Shown here: positions 1 to 5,819 of the stretch, piece by piece
How the letters are laid out: each line of letters opens with the position of its first letter
How positions within the stretch are numbered: position 1 is the first letter of the stretch
Assembly (NCBI GenBank): GCA_020199975.1
Contig: JAIVJP010000441.1
Span: forward strand, 1-6,160
Length of the DNA stretch: 6,160 nt
Direction of reading: 5' to 3'
Source of the DNA: Acidobacteriota bacterium
Lineage (GTDB): Bacteria; Acidobacteriota; Blastocatellia; Pyrinomonadales; Pyrinomonadaceae
Notes under the pieces: generated by a model
What the model was told of the DNA's origin: nothing
The model's database searches: none
What the model saw: only the letters and a program-made list of their open reading frames with translations
Translations under genes and position numbers: made by a program

Positions 1-713
1 GAAGTGATCTCGCCGCGTTCCACACGCCATGCCTGCTTGCCGTCTTTGAGATTGAAGGCCGCGATGAAAGATTGTTTGTGTCCGTCCGCCTGAACAATAA
101 CCAGGTCGCGGTAGATGATTGGACTGCTGGCGTGGCCCCACGAAGAAGTTGGGTCATCCCAGAGACCGGGGTTCAAGACTCCCAGATCCTGCTTCCAGAT
201 CAACTTGCCATTCACGTCGTAGCAATCCAATCCTTCAGAACCAAAGAGCGCAACAACGTATTTGCCATTTGTAGCAGGCGTGGAATTGGCCTGGGTCGCC
301 TTGACGTGACGTTTGGCCCTGGGCACGCCCTCGTAGGCTGTTTTCTCCCAGACAACACGACCGGTTGTCTTATCGAGGGCGTAGATCCTCCACGTGTGTT
401 TCACACTGTCATCGGCCAGACCGATGCCTCTGTCCTTGGGGTTGAAACCCGTCTTCGGATCGCTACTAATGGCAGTGATCACAAAGACGCGATTGCCCCA
501 AACTATCGGACTGGCGTGTGACAAACCAGGGATGGCAGTTTTCCATAAAATGTTTTGTGACTTGTCAGCGTTCCAGTTAGTCGGAAGCTTGCTGCCATCA
601 GCCACACCCGAAGCATTGGTGCCGCGAAACGAGGGCCAGTTTTGCGCGGGGGCGGTTACGGTTGAGATCGTTGATAAGAGGAGAAACAGACAAAGAATTA
701 GTAGGTGTTTCAT
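1..713 (-). CDS. Secreted PQQ-like beta-propeller protein, N-terminal part (runs off the window)
   Basis: The minus strand is open from an ATG at 713-711 to the window edge (237 complete codons, no stop). The protein starts MKHLLILCLFLLLSTIS, a Sec signal peptide with likely cleavage after APA (residue 23). It continues with NWPSFRG (25-31), the usual opening of this propeller family. Blade signatures follow: ALDKTTGRVVWEK, CYDVNGKLIWKQ and AFNLKDGKQAWRV, matching the PQQ_2 pattern 'A.D..TG..lW'. The product should be periplasmic or exported and fold as a multi-blade propeller; substrate or partner is not visible. It lies last in a minus-strand series of three propeller genes, 299 bp after the preceding one, and that gap is filled with repeats. 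No Shine-Dalgarno stands before the ATG; a GC-rich hairpin ends 8 bases upstream. It is a close paralogue of the plus-strand gene at 5820, sharing WKTAIPGL and 'SP.VWGN'. The family call is firm; the function is unknown. Confidence 0.9.
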   Translation of the reverse strand, partial: MKHLLILCLFLLLSTISTVTAPAQNWPSFRGTNASGVADGSKLPTNWNADKSQNILWKTAIPGLSHASPIVWGNRVFVITAISSDPKTGFNPKDRGIGLADDSVKHTWRIYALDKTTGRVVWEKTAYEGVPRAKRHVKATQANSTPATNGKYVVALFGSEGLDCYDVNGKLIWKQDLGVLNPGLWDDPTSSWGHASSPIIYRDLVIVQADGHKQSFIAAFNLKDGKQAWRVERGEIT

Positions 714-721
714 AGTGTCGA

Positions 722-734
722 GCGCCGCAGGCGC
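722..734. repeat. Short GC-rich hairpin directly before the propeller start at 713
   Basis: GCGCC-GCA-GGCGC forms a perfect 5-bp stem with a 3-base loop. It sits where a ribosome-binding site would be expected for the minus-strand gene starting at 713. It may be an edge module of the repeat element that fills 714-1012. Confidence 0.6.
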
Positions 735-751
735 GGGGCAATTTGATTTAG

Positions 752-996
752 AGTCCGCGAAGCGCGACGAAAGCATAAAGCCTGGGGTGGAGCGCAGCGT
801 AACCCCAGGTCAACGGCCAAGCCGATACAAGAGCCCGCGAAGCATGGCGGCAGAGCGAACGAAAAGAGACGAGCCTGCTAGCAAAATCATTGATCCGCTG
901 TCGCCCACTTCGCGGGCTGGGGAATCTTTCGATACCCTAACGTAGGGTTCCGCTTCGCTCCACCCTAGGCTTTATGCTTTCGCCCTTTCACGGGCT
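752..996. repeat. Composite inverted-repeat element filling the gap between two propeller genes
   Basis: The arm at 752-809 reappears as its reverse complement at 941-996. The best core is 16/16 identical (768-783 against 967-982, CGAAAGCATAAAGCCT), then one mismatch, then 10/10 (785-794 against 956-965). Each arm holds its own small palindrome: CCTGGGGT with ACCCCAGG at 781-788/802-809, and CGTAGGGT with ACCCTAGG at 941-948/962-969. The gap has no plausible gene. I recall similar 'AAAGCATAAAGCCTGGGGTGGAGCG' modules as dispersed extragenic repeats in planctomycete, verrucomicrobial and acidobacterial genomes; that is memory, not a search. It could act as a transcript-stabilising or terminating structure after the gene ending at 1013, though no T-tract follows the hairpin in the right direction. 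Confidence 0.85.
832..918. repeat. Nested inverted repeat inside the composite element
   Basis: AGCCCGCGAAG (832-842) and CTTCGCGGGCT (908-918) are perfect 11-base inverted arms separated by 65 bases. Degenerate copies of the same module occur at 752-762 (AGTCCGCGAAG) and, inverted, at 986-996. The element therefore holds four copies, two in each orientation. Confidence 0.75.
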
Positions 997-1012
997 GAAA
1001 AAAACAAACTCG

Positions 1013-2503
1013 TCATTTCGGCGCCGCGGCTGCCGGCTTTGCTTGCGGAGCCTCCGCCAGAGCGTAAAGTTGGTTTCGATTTGAGATATACATCACTCCG
1101 TTTGCAGGCACCGGGGTGGAATAAACAGAACTGCCCATGTTTATCTCGCCTATGACTTTCTTAGTCTTTCCTTCCTGGATGATTACGACGTCACCATCCT
1201 CGTCACCGAGGTATAGTTTTCCATCGATGAGCATCGGGGAGCCCCAAACAGCGGCGAATAGATCATGGGTCCAGTAAACCTGGCCAGTCTTCGCATCGAG
1301 CGCGTGCAGGAAACCGCTGAAGTCCGGCTGGTAGACGATTCCATCTTTGATTGCCGGTGTGGAAATTGATCGACGAATCTTATCGTAGTGCCAGACCATT
1401 CCTGTTTTGGTAATGTCGCCGCGTTTGGTGGCGTCGATACAATACATGTGGCCGACGCCTTCTCCGTGTTCCGGATCCTGGCCATTGGCGATGTACACCT
1501 TCTCTTCATAAACCACTGGCGTGGAGATCACTTCGTTGCGCGTCTTCGGCCATACGGACTCTTTCGGGTTAAGGTCAAACTCCCAGAGCTTTTTACCTGT
1601 GAGCGCTTCGTAGCCGCGAATCCAGCCATCACCCTGACCGTGCATTACCTGCACGACGCCACCAATTGTTCCCACGGTGGGCGAGCTCCACTGACCATGC
1701 AGAATGCGCTCGTTCACAGAATTATCTTCCCAAACAAGCTTGCCGGTTTTCTTGTTGACCGCAATTATCGCCGGCGCTTTCGGTGATGGGACATTTACGT
1801 GGCTCTCATCCTGCCCATTCGATGTGCTGATAAAGATAAGATCGCCATGAGCAACCGGCGATGAGTTCGCCAGATTGTGCGGAAGGGAACCCACCTCTTC
1901 AATCATGTCGAAAGTCCATACGACGTCGGCATTCCTGTCGCCGGTCAACTTCTCATTGTTAACCGGGCCGTCGTTTTCCTTATCGCGGAAACCCTGAGTA
2001 TCGAGGCACACCAGTTCTGCGCGATTTGAAACGTAGTAGACTCGATCTCCTTCGACCAGTGGCGACGAAGCGACGCCCTGGTAGGGCCAATCATTGACGC
2101 GACCGGCGGCCAGCTTGTCGTGGACCATCTGCCAAAGAAACTCACCGTCGGCTTCGTTGAAGGCCATCAGTATGCCCTTATCGCCCTTGATCGAAGGATC
2201 GTAAGGAGGGTTCGCCTCGTTATTGGTCCCGACAAAAACCCTCCCACCGGACACAACCGCGTTGCCGTAGGTCTGCGAGCCCAGCAGGGCTACCCACTTA
2301 ACGTTCTTCTTCGTCTTCACATCCCAACTTGTGGGCAATCCCTTCATATTGGAAATCATGTTGCGATCGGGGGTTCCGCCCCACATGGGCCAGTCGCTTG
2401 TACCCGGATCGGAAGCGGAAGCAGTGGGCAGTAGGCAGTGGGCAGTGAGCAGTAAGCCGCTCACCAAGATACCGCATACTATGGTCGTTTTCCGCTCGCT
2501 CAT
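1013..2503 (-). CDS. Secreted PQQ-like (BamB-like) beta-propeller protein
   Basis: A 496-residue product from the ATG at 2503-2501, ending with TGA at 1015-1013. An in-frame ATG at 2542 would add 13 residues. I prefer MSERKTTIV because it puts a short basic n-region before the hydrophobic core; neither start has a strong Shine-Dalgarno, although AGAGAG precedes the 2542 start. The signal peptide likely ends at ASA. The mature part opens with DWPMWGG, then carries blade signatures AFNEADGEFLWQ, AVNKKTGKLVWED, GYEALTGKKLWEF and ALDAKTGQVYWTH. Its 'SSP', 'STP' and 'GSP' turns are typical of PQQ_2/BamB-like propellers. There is no CXXCH haem motif, so a quinohaemoprotein dehydrogenase is unlikely. 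The only cysteine in the signal region follows TAH, which is not a lipobox. The signal-peptide core is encoded by tandem CAGT heptamers (2422-2456). The C-terminus is a low-complexity Ala/Pro/Lys tail. The gene lies about 95 bp after the upstream propeller gene and is probably co-transcribed with it. The role is unknown beyond the fold. Confidence 0.9.
   Translation of the reverse strand: MSERKTTIVCGILVSGLLLTAHCLLPTASASDPGTSDWPMWGGTPDRNMISNMKGLPTSWDVKTKKNVKWVALLGSQTYGNAVVSGGRVFVGTNNEANPPYDPSIKGDKGILMAFNEADGEFLWQMVHDKLAAGRVNDWPYQGVASSPLVEGDRVYYVSNRAELVCLDTQGFRDKENDGPVNNEKLTGDRNADVVWTFDMIEEVGSLPHNLANSSPVAHGDLIFISTSNGQDESHVNVPSPKAPAIIAVNKKTGKLVWEDNSVNERILHGQWSSPTVGTIGGVVQVMHGQGDGWIRGYEALTGKKLWEFDLNPKESVWPKTRNEVISTPVVYEEKVYIANGQDPEHGEGVGHMYCIDATKRGDITKTGMVWHYDKIRRSISTPAIKDGIVYQPDFSGFLHALDAKTGQVYWTHDLFAAVWGSPMLIDGKLYLGDEDGDVVIIQEGKTKKVIGEINMGSSVYSTPVPANGVMYISNRNQLYALAEAPQAKPAAAAPK
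2422..2456 (+). repeat. Five tandem CAGTNNN heptamers inside the signal-peptide coding region
   Basis: On the plus strand the units are CAGTGGG, CAGTAGG, CAGTGGG, CAGTGAG and CAGTAAG, in perfect 7-base register. Read on the minus strand they encode the hydrophobic stretch LLLTAHCLLPTA of the gene starting at 2503. The array faces an inverted array at 2577-2604. Confidence 0.9.
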
Positions 2504-2576
2504 GAGTTTTGCTTTTCTACTTCTGTTTGTCGTCATTAGCATTCAATTCTCTCTGTCTTTTAACTTTCTCTTGCTG

Positions 2577-2604
2577 CGAACTGCTCACTGTCCACTGCTC
2601 ACTT
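2577..2604 (-). repeat. Four tandem CAGT-type heptamers, inverted partner array
   Basis: Read on the minus strand the units are AAGTGAG, CAGTGGA, CAGTGAG and CAGTTCG. They are complementary in register to the array at 2422-2456, so a transcript could fold with a loop of about 120 bases that contains the start region of the downstream gene. The first unit contains the TGA that ends the shifted frame of the upstream gene. Confidence 0.8.
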
Positions 2605-2817
2605 GTTCGCGTACACCTTCAAATTATCAAAATAGATTTCCGCCAGCGCGTTGCCAAAAATACCGGGCGCGCCCTGGCGGTTGGGAATCGGATCAATTCG
2701 TTCGATCATCCACGCTGATGGTTCGTTCTCCGTCGCGAGCCAGGCTTTGCCGCGCGCGCGCACTTTGCCGTCAGACAGATTCTCGACCTGAAGCTTCAAG
2801 CGGTACCACGTTCGCCC
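2599..2817 (-). pseudogene. Frame-displaced C-terminal remnant of the propeller/lectin-like gene
   Basis: This stretch continues the gene at 2796-4664 in another frame. Reading from 2817 it gives GRTWYRLKLQVENL, then DGKVRARGKAW, and ends IYFDNLKVYANK before TGA at 2601-2599. 'WY.LK..VE' followed by 'R.KAW' and 'I.FDN.KV' is the usual ending of a LamG/concanavalin-like beta-sandwich domain, and the upstream frame stops in the middle of such a domain. Joining the frames needs a net one-base restoration near 2814-2825. From memory, relatives have about 40 more residues between the 'KRRQ' and 'WY.LK' segments, so a deletion of 3n+1 bases is more likely than a single missing base. Translation from a TTG at 2799 is formally possible but implausible, since there is no signal peptide or ribosome-binding site. 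Confidence 0.75.
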
Positions 2818-4664
2818 TGTTGGCGCCGCTTCTGCGTCCCGAGGACGTCTGCTTCAACTGTGTAGTTCGCAAGGTCAGAAGGCCCAAAGTAGGCGCGTGC
2901 ACGGCTCAGGAGTGAAGAACCTTCCGTCGTCTTGACCAGCACCTTGTTGCCATTCACTTCACGCACCGTAAACTTTAAAGTGCTATTCACCCAGGTTGGA
3001 GGAATGGTGTTTATCGCGTGTGCGTCAAAGTTTTCGCTCCATGGCAGTGGGGGGAAAACGCGGACCCCGGCGCTGCCCGTGATTCCATCCACCGTAGCCT
3101 TGACCAGGCCCGCCTGGGCTACTGGATCGGCTGCGACTGAGAATTGACCCCCTGCGATTGACCCCTTTAAGTTGTCGAGACTCCACGAAGCGCCGGACTC
3201 TTCGCGGATGAATAAACCTCGCTCATCAAAGAGTCGAAGGTTGAACTTCACCTTGTCTCCCGGCCTGAGAATCAACTCGGTCGGTACAACTTGCACATGA
3301 GCCACCGAATTCGCCGCCGCCGCCACTGGATTCACAATCGACGGAGCCCCAGGTTGCGACTGAGATTTCTTGCCAATGGCGTAGACGTTCGCGTCACTCA
3401 CGAAATAAACGCGACCGTTAGAAACTGCTGCTGATGCGATTATCGCCTCGGGCTGGGCTGCAGTGCCCAGTTGATCCTGATCCAGAATCTCGGCGCCTGT
3501 GGCGGTCGGCTTGAGAATGAAAAACTTGCCGTTTTCTGTCCCCACATAGAGTTTGCCATCGGCCAGGACCGGCGACGCCTTCTGAATCGTACCCAGGTTT
3601 TGTAGCCACAGTTGCTTGCCGCTGGCCACATCAAAAGCAGCAAGGTTAGCTCCGTTGTCGACCTGGTAAAGACGATCGCCGTCGATCACCGGGGAAGAGA
3701 AGCCGCCTTGCCAGCCATAAATGGCCCACTTGGTTTGTTCTTTCTTAATCTCGCCCCTGGATCCAGCATCGACGGCCACCATCATCCCCATCTCATTGGA
3801 ATCCAGGTTCTCTTCACTGTGTGTCAGGATCGCGGTTGTGCCGTGGACCACCACAGCAGTATTCAGCCCGCGTTTGCTAATCTCGTATTTCCAAACTGGC
3901 TCACCCGTTTGCGGCTTGATGGCGTGGACCACACCATCGCTCGCACCCTGAATGAGCAAGCGTGTACCGTTAATGTTAGCGATGATGGGCGCTGCATAGG
4001 TGGTGTCGTAAGGTCGCCCGCCGGGGGCGCTGATCCAGACCGTATCTCCGGTTTTCTTGTCGAACGCCATGAAGCGGTGCGCGCCGCGCCCGTGCTGGCC
4101 CCACTGGAAAGTTACGCCGCTGACAATAACCAGGTCGCCATCGATGATTGGAGAAACCGTGCGGCCTCCGTGTGTAGTAAGCAATCCGAAGTCTTCCCCC
4201 AGAGAGCGCTCCCATAAAGCCTTCCCGTCTCGATTCAACCCTATTAGATTTCCGCCCACGCCGAAGACGTAAACATTTCCGGTCACCGGATCACCCACAG
4301 GTGAAGCCCAACCGAGCCGGTGAGGCGGCACGTCGCTCAGGTAAACATTGAAACGGTGCTCCCAGAGTAATTTTCCGGTGTCGGCATCAAGAGCGACTAC
4401 ACGCTCCTGCTGCGTCTCGCCTTTGCCCACCGAATTCTGGATGAAGATCCGATCACCCATCACAATGGGCGCGGAGCGTCCGCCGTAGGGAGCTTTCCAG
4501 GCAAGATTCTCGCCTGACAGCGACCATCTAACCGGCAAATTCTTTTCCAGGGAAACACCATCGCGTGCCGGTCCGCGCCACTCAGCCCAATCGCTGTCTA
4601 TAGCAGGCGCAAGCAGCAACAGAGAGAGCGACAAATACGAATAAATGGAGAGATGGTTAGGCAT
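2796..4664 (-). CDS. Secreted PQQ-like beta-propeller with Ig-like and truncated lectin-like C-terminal domains (frameshifted)
   Basis: 622 residues from the ATG at 4664-4662. The signal peptide is MPNHLSIYSYLSLSLLLLAPA, followed by DWAEWRGPARDGVS (about 25-38), the typical propeller opening. The propeller spans about 25-430 with blades ALDADTGKLLWEH, GLNRDGKALWER, AFDKKTGDTVWIS, AIKPQTGEPVWKY and AFDVASGKQLWLQ. A Gln/Pro/Ala-rich linker leads to an Ig-like segment (about 455-540, VVPTELILRPGDKVKF) and the start of a LamG/concanavalin-like domain (about 541 on, WSENFD). That domain should continue, but the frame reads ADVLGTQKRRQ and then ends after eight more residues. The missing end lies in another frame at 2599-2817. 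The product is probably an exported or periplasmic protein that combines a propeller with a carbohydrate-binding-type sandwich; the ligand is not readable. It is the first gene of the minus-strand series, with its promoter presumably in 4665-4838. The frameshift could be real decay or a consensus error. Confidence 0.88.
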   Translation of the reverse strand: MPNHLSIYSYLSLSLLLLAPAIDSDWAEWRGPARDGVSLEKNLPVRWSLSGENLAWKAPYGGRSAPIVMGDRIFIQNSVGKGETQQERVVALDADTGKLLWEHRFNVYLSDVPPHRLGWASPVGDPVTGNVYVFGVGGNLIGLNRDGKALWERSLGEDFGLLTTHGGRTVSPIIDGDLVIVSGVTFQWGQHGRGAHRFMAFDKKTGDTVWISAPGGRPYDTTYAAPIIANINGTRLLIQGASDGVVHAIKPQTGEPVWKYEISKRGLNTAVVVHGTTAILTHSEENLDSNEMGMMVAVDAGSRGEIKKEQTKWAIYGWQGGFSSPVIDGDRLYQVDNGANLAAFDVASGKQLWLQNLGTIQKASPVLADGKLYVGTENGKFFILKPTATGAEILDQDQLGTAAQPEAIIASAAVSNGRVYFVSDANVYAIGKKSQSQPGAPSIVNPVAAAANSVAHVQVVPTELILRPGDKVKFNLRLFDERGLFIREESGASWSLDNLKGSIAGGQFSVAADPVAQAGLVKATVDGITGSAGVRVFPPLPWSENFDAHAINTIPPTWVNSTLKFTVREVNGNKVLVKTTEGSSLLSRARAYFGPSDLANYTVEADVLGTQKRRQQGERGTA

Positions 4665-4838
4665 TTTGGATTTCCATCATATAATTGAGCGAAGAGGGTT
4701 GTAGTCGAATGATATAAAAGAACCAGAAAGGCTGCCCGCTTGCAACCTTAAAGATGTAGAATACGTACACTTGCGTTGCAGTGATCCAGTTTTTCTTGCG
4801 CTCGACTGTCTTTACCCTCTTGAATTTACCATCTACTG
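4665..4838. promoter_or_regulatory. Divergent intergenic region, presumed promoters for both directions
   Basis: This 174-bp, relatively A/T-rich stretch separates the start codons of the minus-strand propeller and the plus-strand ankyrin gene, so it must hold both promoters unless they are read from further out. TATAAA (4713-4718), TAGAAT (4757-4762) and the ATTATA-like stretch near 4679-4685 resemble -10 boxes, but none has a well-spaced -35 partner. I name no specific promoter. No operator palindrome stands out. Confidence 0.4.
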
Positions 4839-5540
4839 ATGAACTCGAAAAGCGGGGAGGGGTTTATTAAGCTAAGACCGATCATCCTTTTCATATTGGC
4901 GCTGCTCTCTATTTCAACGTCAGCGCTGGCGCAGAACGCCAAACAGGAGCTTAACGATCAGATGTGGGAAGCGGTGCGCAAGGGTGACGTGACGCTGGTC
5001 ACGGCGCTGCTCGACAAGGGCGCCGACGTCAATGCGAAGTTCCGCTACGGTACCACTGCGCTATTCAAAGCGGCCGAGAGAGGGCACACGGAAGTGGTAA
5101 GAGTTTTGATTGCACGTGGCGCTGATGTGAGCGTGAAAGACACTTTTTACGGTGCGACCGCCCTGACCTGGGCGCTGCAAAATAAGCATGTCGGTGCTGT
5201 GGGAGCGCTCCTGGAGAAGGACGCGGCCAGCGTAAACGATGTCCTCACTACAGGCGCGCGCGAAGGAAGCGCCCCGCTAGTCGGGGTGGCTCTCGCCAGA
5301 GGAGGGGCGAAACCGGAAGCGCTCACAGCGGCTCTCGCTATGACTATGAACGATAAAGACACAAGGTCGAGATCGCTGAGATGCTTAAGAAGGCGGGAGC
5401 ACTTCCGCCACTCGAGGTTGATCCTGCGACCCTGCAATCGTACGTGGGGAGCTACAAGCCTGAGCAGGGAGCCGAGATGGCTTTCAGCTTCAAGGACGGG
5501 AAGTTATTCGGCTCCCCGGCGGGCCAGCAACCCCTGGTGA
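4839..5540 (+). CDS. Exported ankyrin-repeat protein, N-terminal part up to a frameshift
   Basis: The ATG at 4839 opens a signal peptide (hydrophobic IILFILALLSISTSALA, likely cleavage after ALA at residue 31). No Shine-Dalgarno precedes it; the G-rich GGGGAGGGG at about 4854-4862 lies just inside the gene and could point to a later non-ATG start. Ankyrin repeats follow at about 39-68 (WEAVRKGDVTLVTALLDKGA), 70-102 (TTALFKAAERGHTEVVRVLI) and 103-135 (ATALTWALQNKHVGAVGALL), plus a degenerate fourth. After NDKDT (residue 175, about 5361) the frame turns into Arg-rich nonsense (RSRSLRCLRRRE) and runs to 5540, while true coding continues in another frame to 5698. Restoring one base gives a 286-residue protein. 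Ankyrin repeats mediate protein-protein contacts; here they would act outside the cytoplasm. The partner is unknown. Confidence 0.85.
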   Translation: MNSKSGEGFIKLRPIILFILALLSISTSALAQNAKQELNDQMWEAVRKGDVTLVTALLDKGADVNAKFRYGTTALFKAAERGHTEVVRVLIARGADVSVKDTFYGATALTWALQNKHVGAVGALLEKDAASVNDVLTTGAREGSAPLVGVALARGGAKPEALTAALAMTMNDKDTRSRSLRCLRRREHFRHSRLILRPCNRTWGATSLSREPRWLSASRTGSYSAPRRASNPW

Positions 5541-5698
5541 TGATGGCCCTGGACAAGACGACCTTCAGACCCGTCGCGTTCGATGGAATCAGCGTCACCT
5601 TTAACGTCGAAGGTGGCAAGGTGACCGGTCTCACGTTCAAGCAGGGCGTAAATACTACACTCTACAAGCGGGTAGAAGAGACTAAACAACCGGAATAG
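5363..5698 (+). pseudogene. C-terminal part of the ankyrin protein: last repeat plus DUF3471-like domain, in shifted frame
   Basis: This frame reads KVEIAEMLKKAGALPP, which completes the fourth ankyrin repeat cut off in the upstream frame. It continues LQSYVGSYKPEQGAEM, FSFKDGKLFGSPAG, LVMMALDKTTFRPV and TFNVEGGKVTGLTFKQG up to TAG at 5696-5698. The order 'YvG.Y', 'dGkL', 'l.....t.F', 'F....GkvtgLt' matches the DUF3471-type beta-barrel found at the ends of many beta-lactamase-like serine hydrolases; I assign it from remembered motifs. A separate start at the ATG of 5381 is possible but would begin inside an ankyrin helix without a ribosome-binding site, so one ancestral gene is much more likely. 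The stop codon overlaps the first degenerate unit of a heptamer array. Confidence 0.8.
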
Positions 5699-5741
5699 TA
5701 AGTGGTCAGTTGTCAGTTGTCAGTTGTCAGTAGTCAGTTCT
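5698..5741 (+). repeat. Tandem CAGTTGT heptamer array after the ankyrin gene
   Basis: Five units in perfect register occupy 5707-5741: CAGTTGT three times, CAGTAGT and CAGTTCT. A degenerate unit (GTAAGTG, 5698-5704) overlaps the TAG stop. The units share the CAGT core with the arrays at 2422-2456 and 2577-2604. Confidence 0.9.
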
Positions 5742-5773
5742 ATAACATGCAGGTTGGGTTCAGCCAGTTCACG

Positions 5774-5801
5774 ACTGAAAACTGGCCACTGACCACTGAC
5801 A
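5774..5801 (-). repeat. Inverted heptamer array facing the one at 5698-5741
   Basis: On the plus strand the units are ACTGAAA, ACTGGCC, ACTGACC and ACTGACA, that is CAGT-type heptamers on the minus strand. With the array upstream they form an imperfect hairpin with a loop of about 32 bases between the ankyrin stop and the next gene's ribosome-binding site. No T-tract follows, so a classic intrinsic terminator is not supported. Confidence 0.85.
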
Positions 5802-5808
5802 ATTTCCC

Positions 5809-5812
5809 GAGG
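5809..5812 (+). promoter_or_regulatory. Ribosome-binding site (GAGG) for the propeller starting at 5820
   Basis: GAGG lies 7 bases before the ATG at 5820. It supports that start and is the clearest Shine-Dalgarno in the window. Confidence 0.65.
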
Positions 5813-5819
5813 TTCTCCC

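Noticed and set aside
72..945. Plus-strand open frames over the first propeller gene and the repeat gap (72-521, 394-945)
   Set aside because: They are antisense to a clear signal-peptide-bearing propeller gene or run through inverted repeats, and their translations show no domain.
970..1012. Intrinsic terminator after the gene ending at 1013
   Set aside because: In the direction of transcription the T-rich run comes before the hairpin, not after it.
1013..2503. Possible PQQ-dependent alcohol dehydrogenase (quinohaemoprotein)
   Set aside because: No CXXCH haem site is present, and the blades fit the general PQQ-like/BamB-like repeat only.
2410..2503. Lipoprotein signal in the second propeller protein
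   Set aside because: The cysteine follows TAH; histidine at -1 does not fit a lipobox, and an ASA cleavage site follows.
2331..2915. Plus-strand open frame of 194 residues across the junction of two propeller genes
   Set aside because: It is antisense to two coding regions and reads through both heptamer arrays, giving low-information sequence.
98..4151. Similar DNA at about 98-120 and 4125-4149 (AATAACCAGGTCGC and GATGATTGG)
   Set aside because: Both encode the same propeller blade motif ('SPII..DLVIV') in paralogous genes; this is protein homology, not a separate repeat.
5350..5375. Programmed ribosomal frameshift in the ankyrin gene
   Set aside because: No X-XXY-YYZ slippery heptamer or following structured element is seen at the junction.
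5698..5801. Possible CRISPR array
   Set aside because: The units are 7 bases long, contiguous and without spacers, and they come as inverted arrays.
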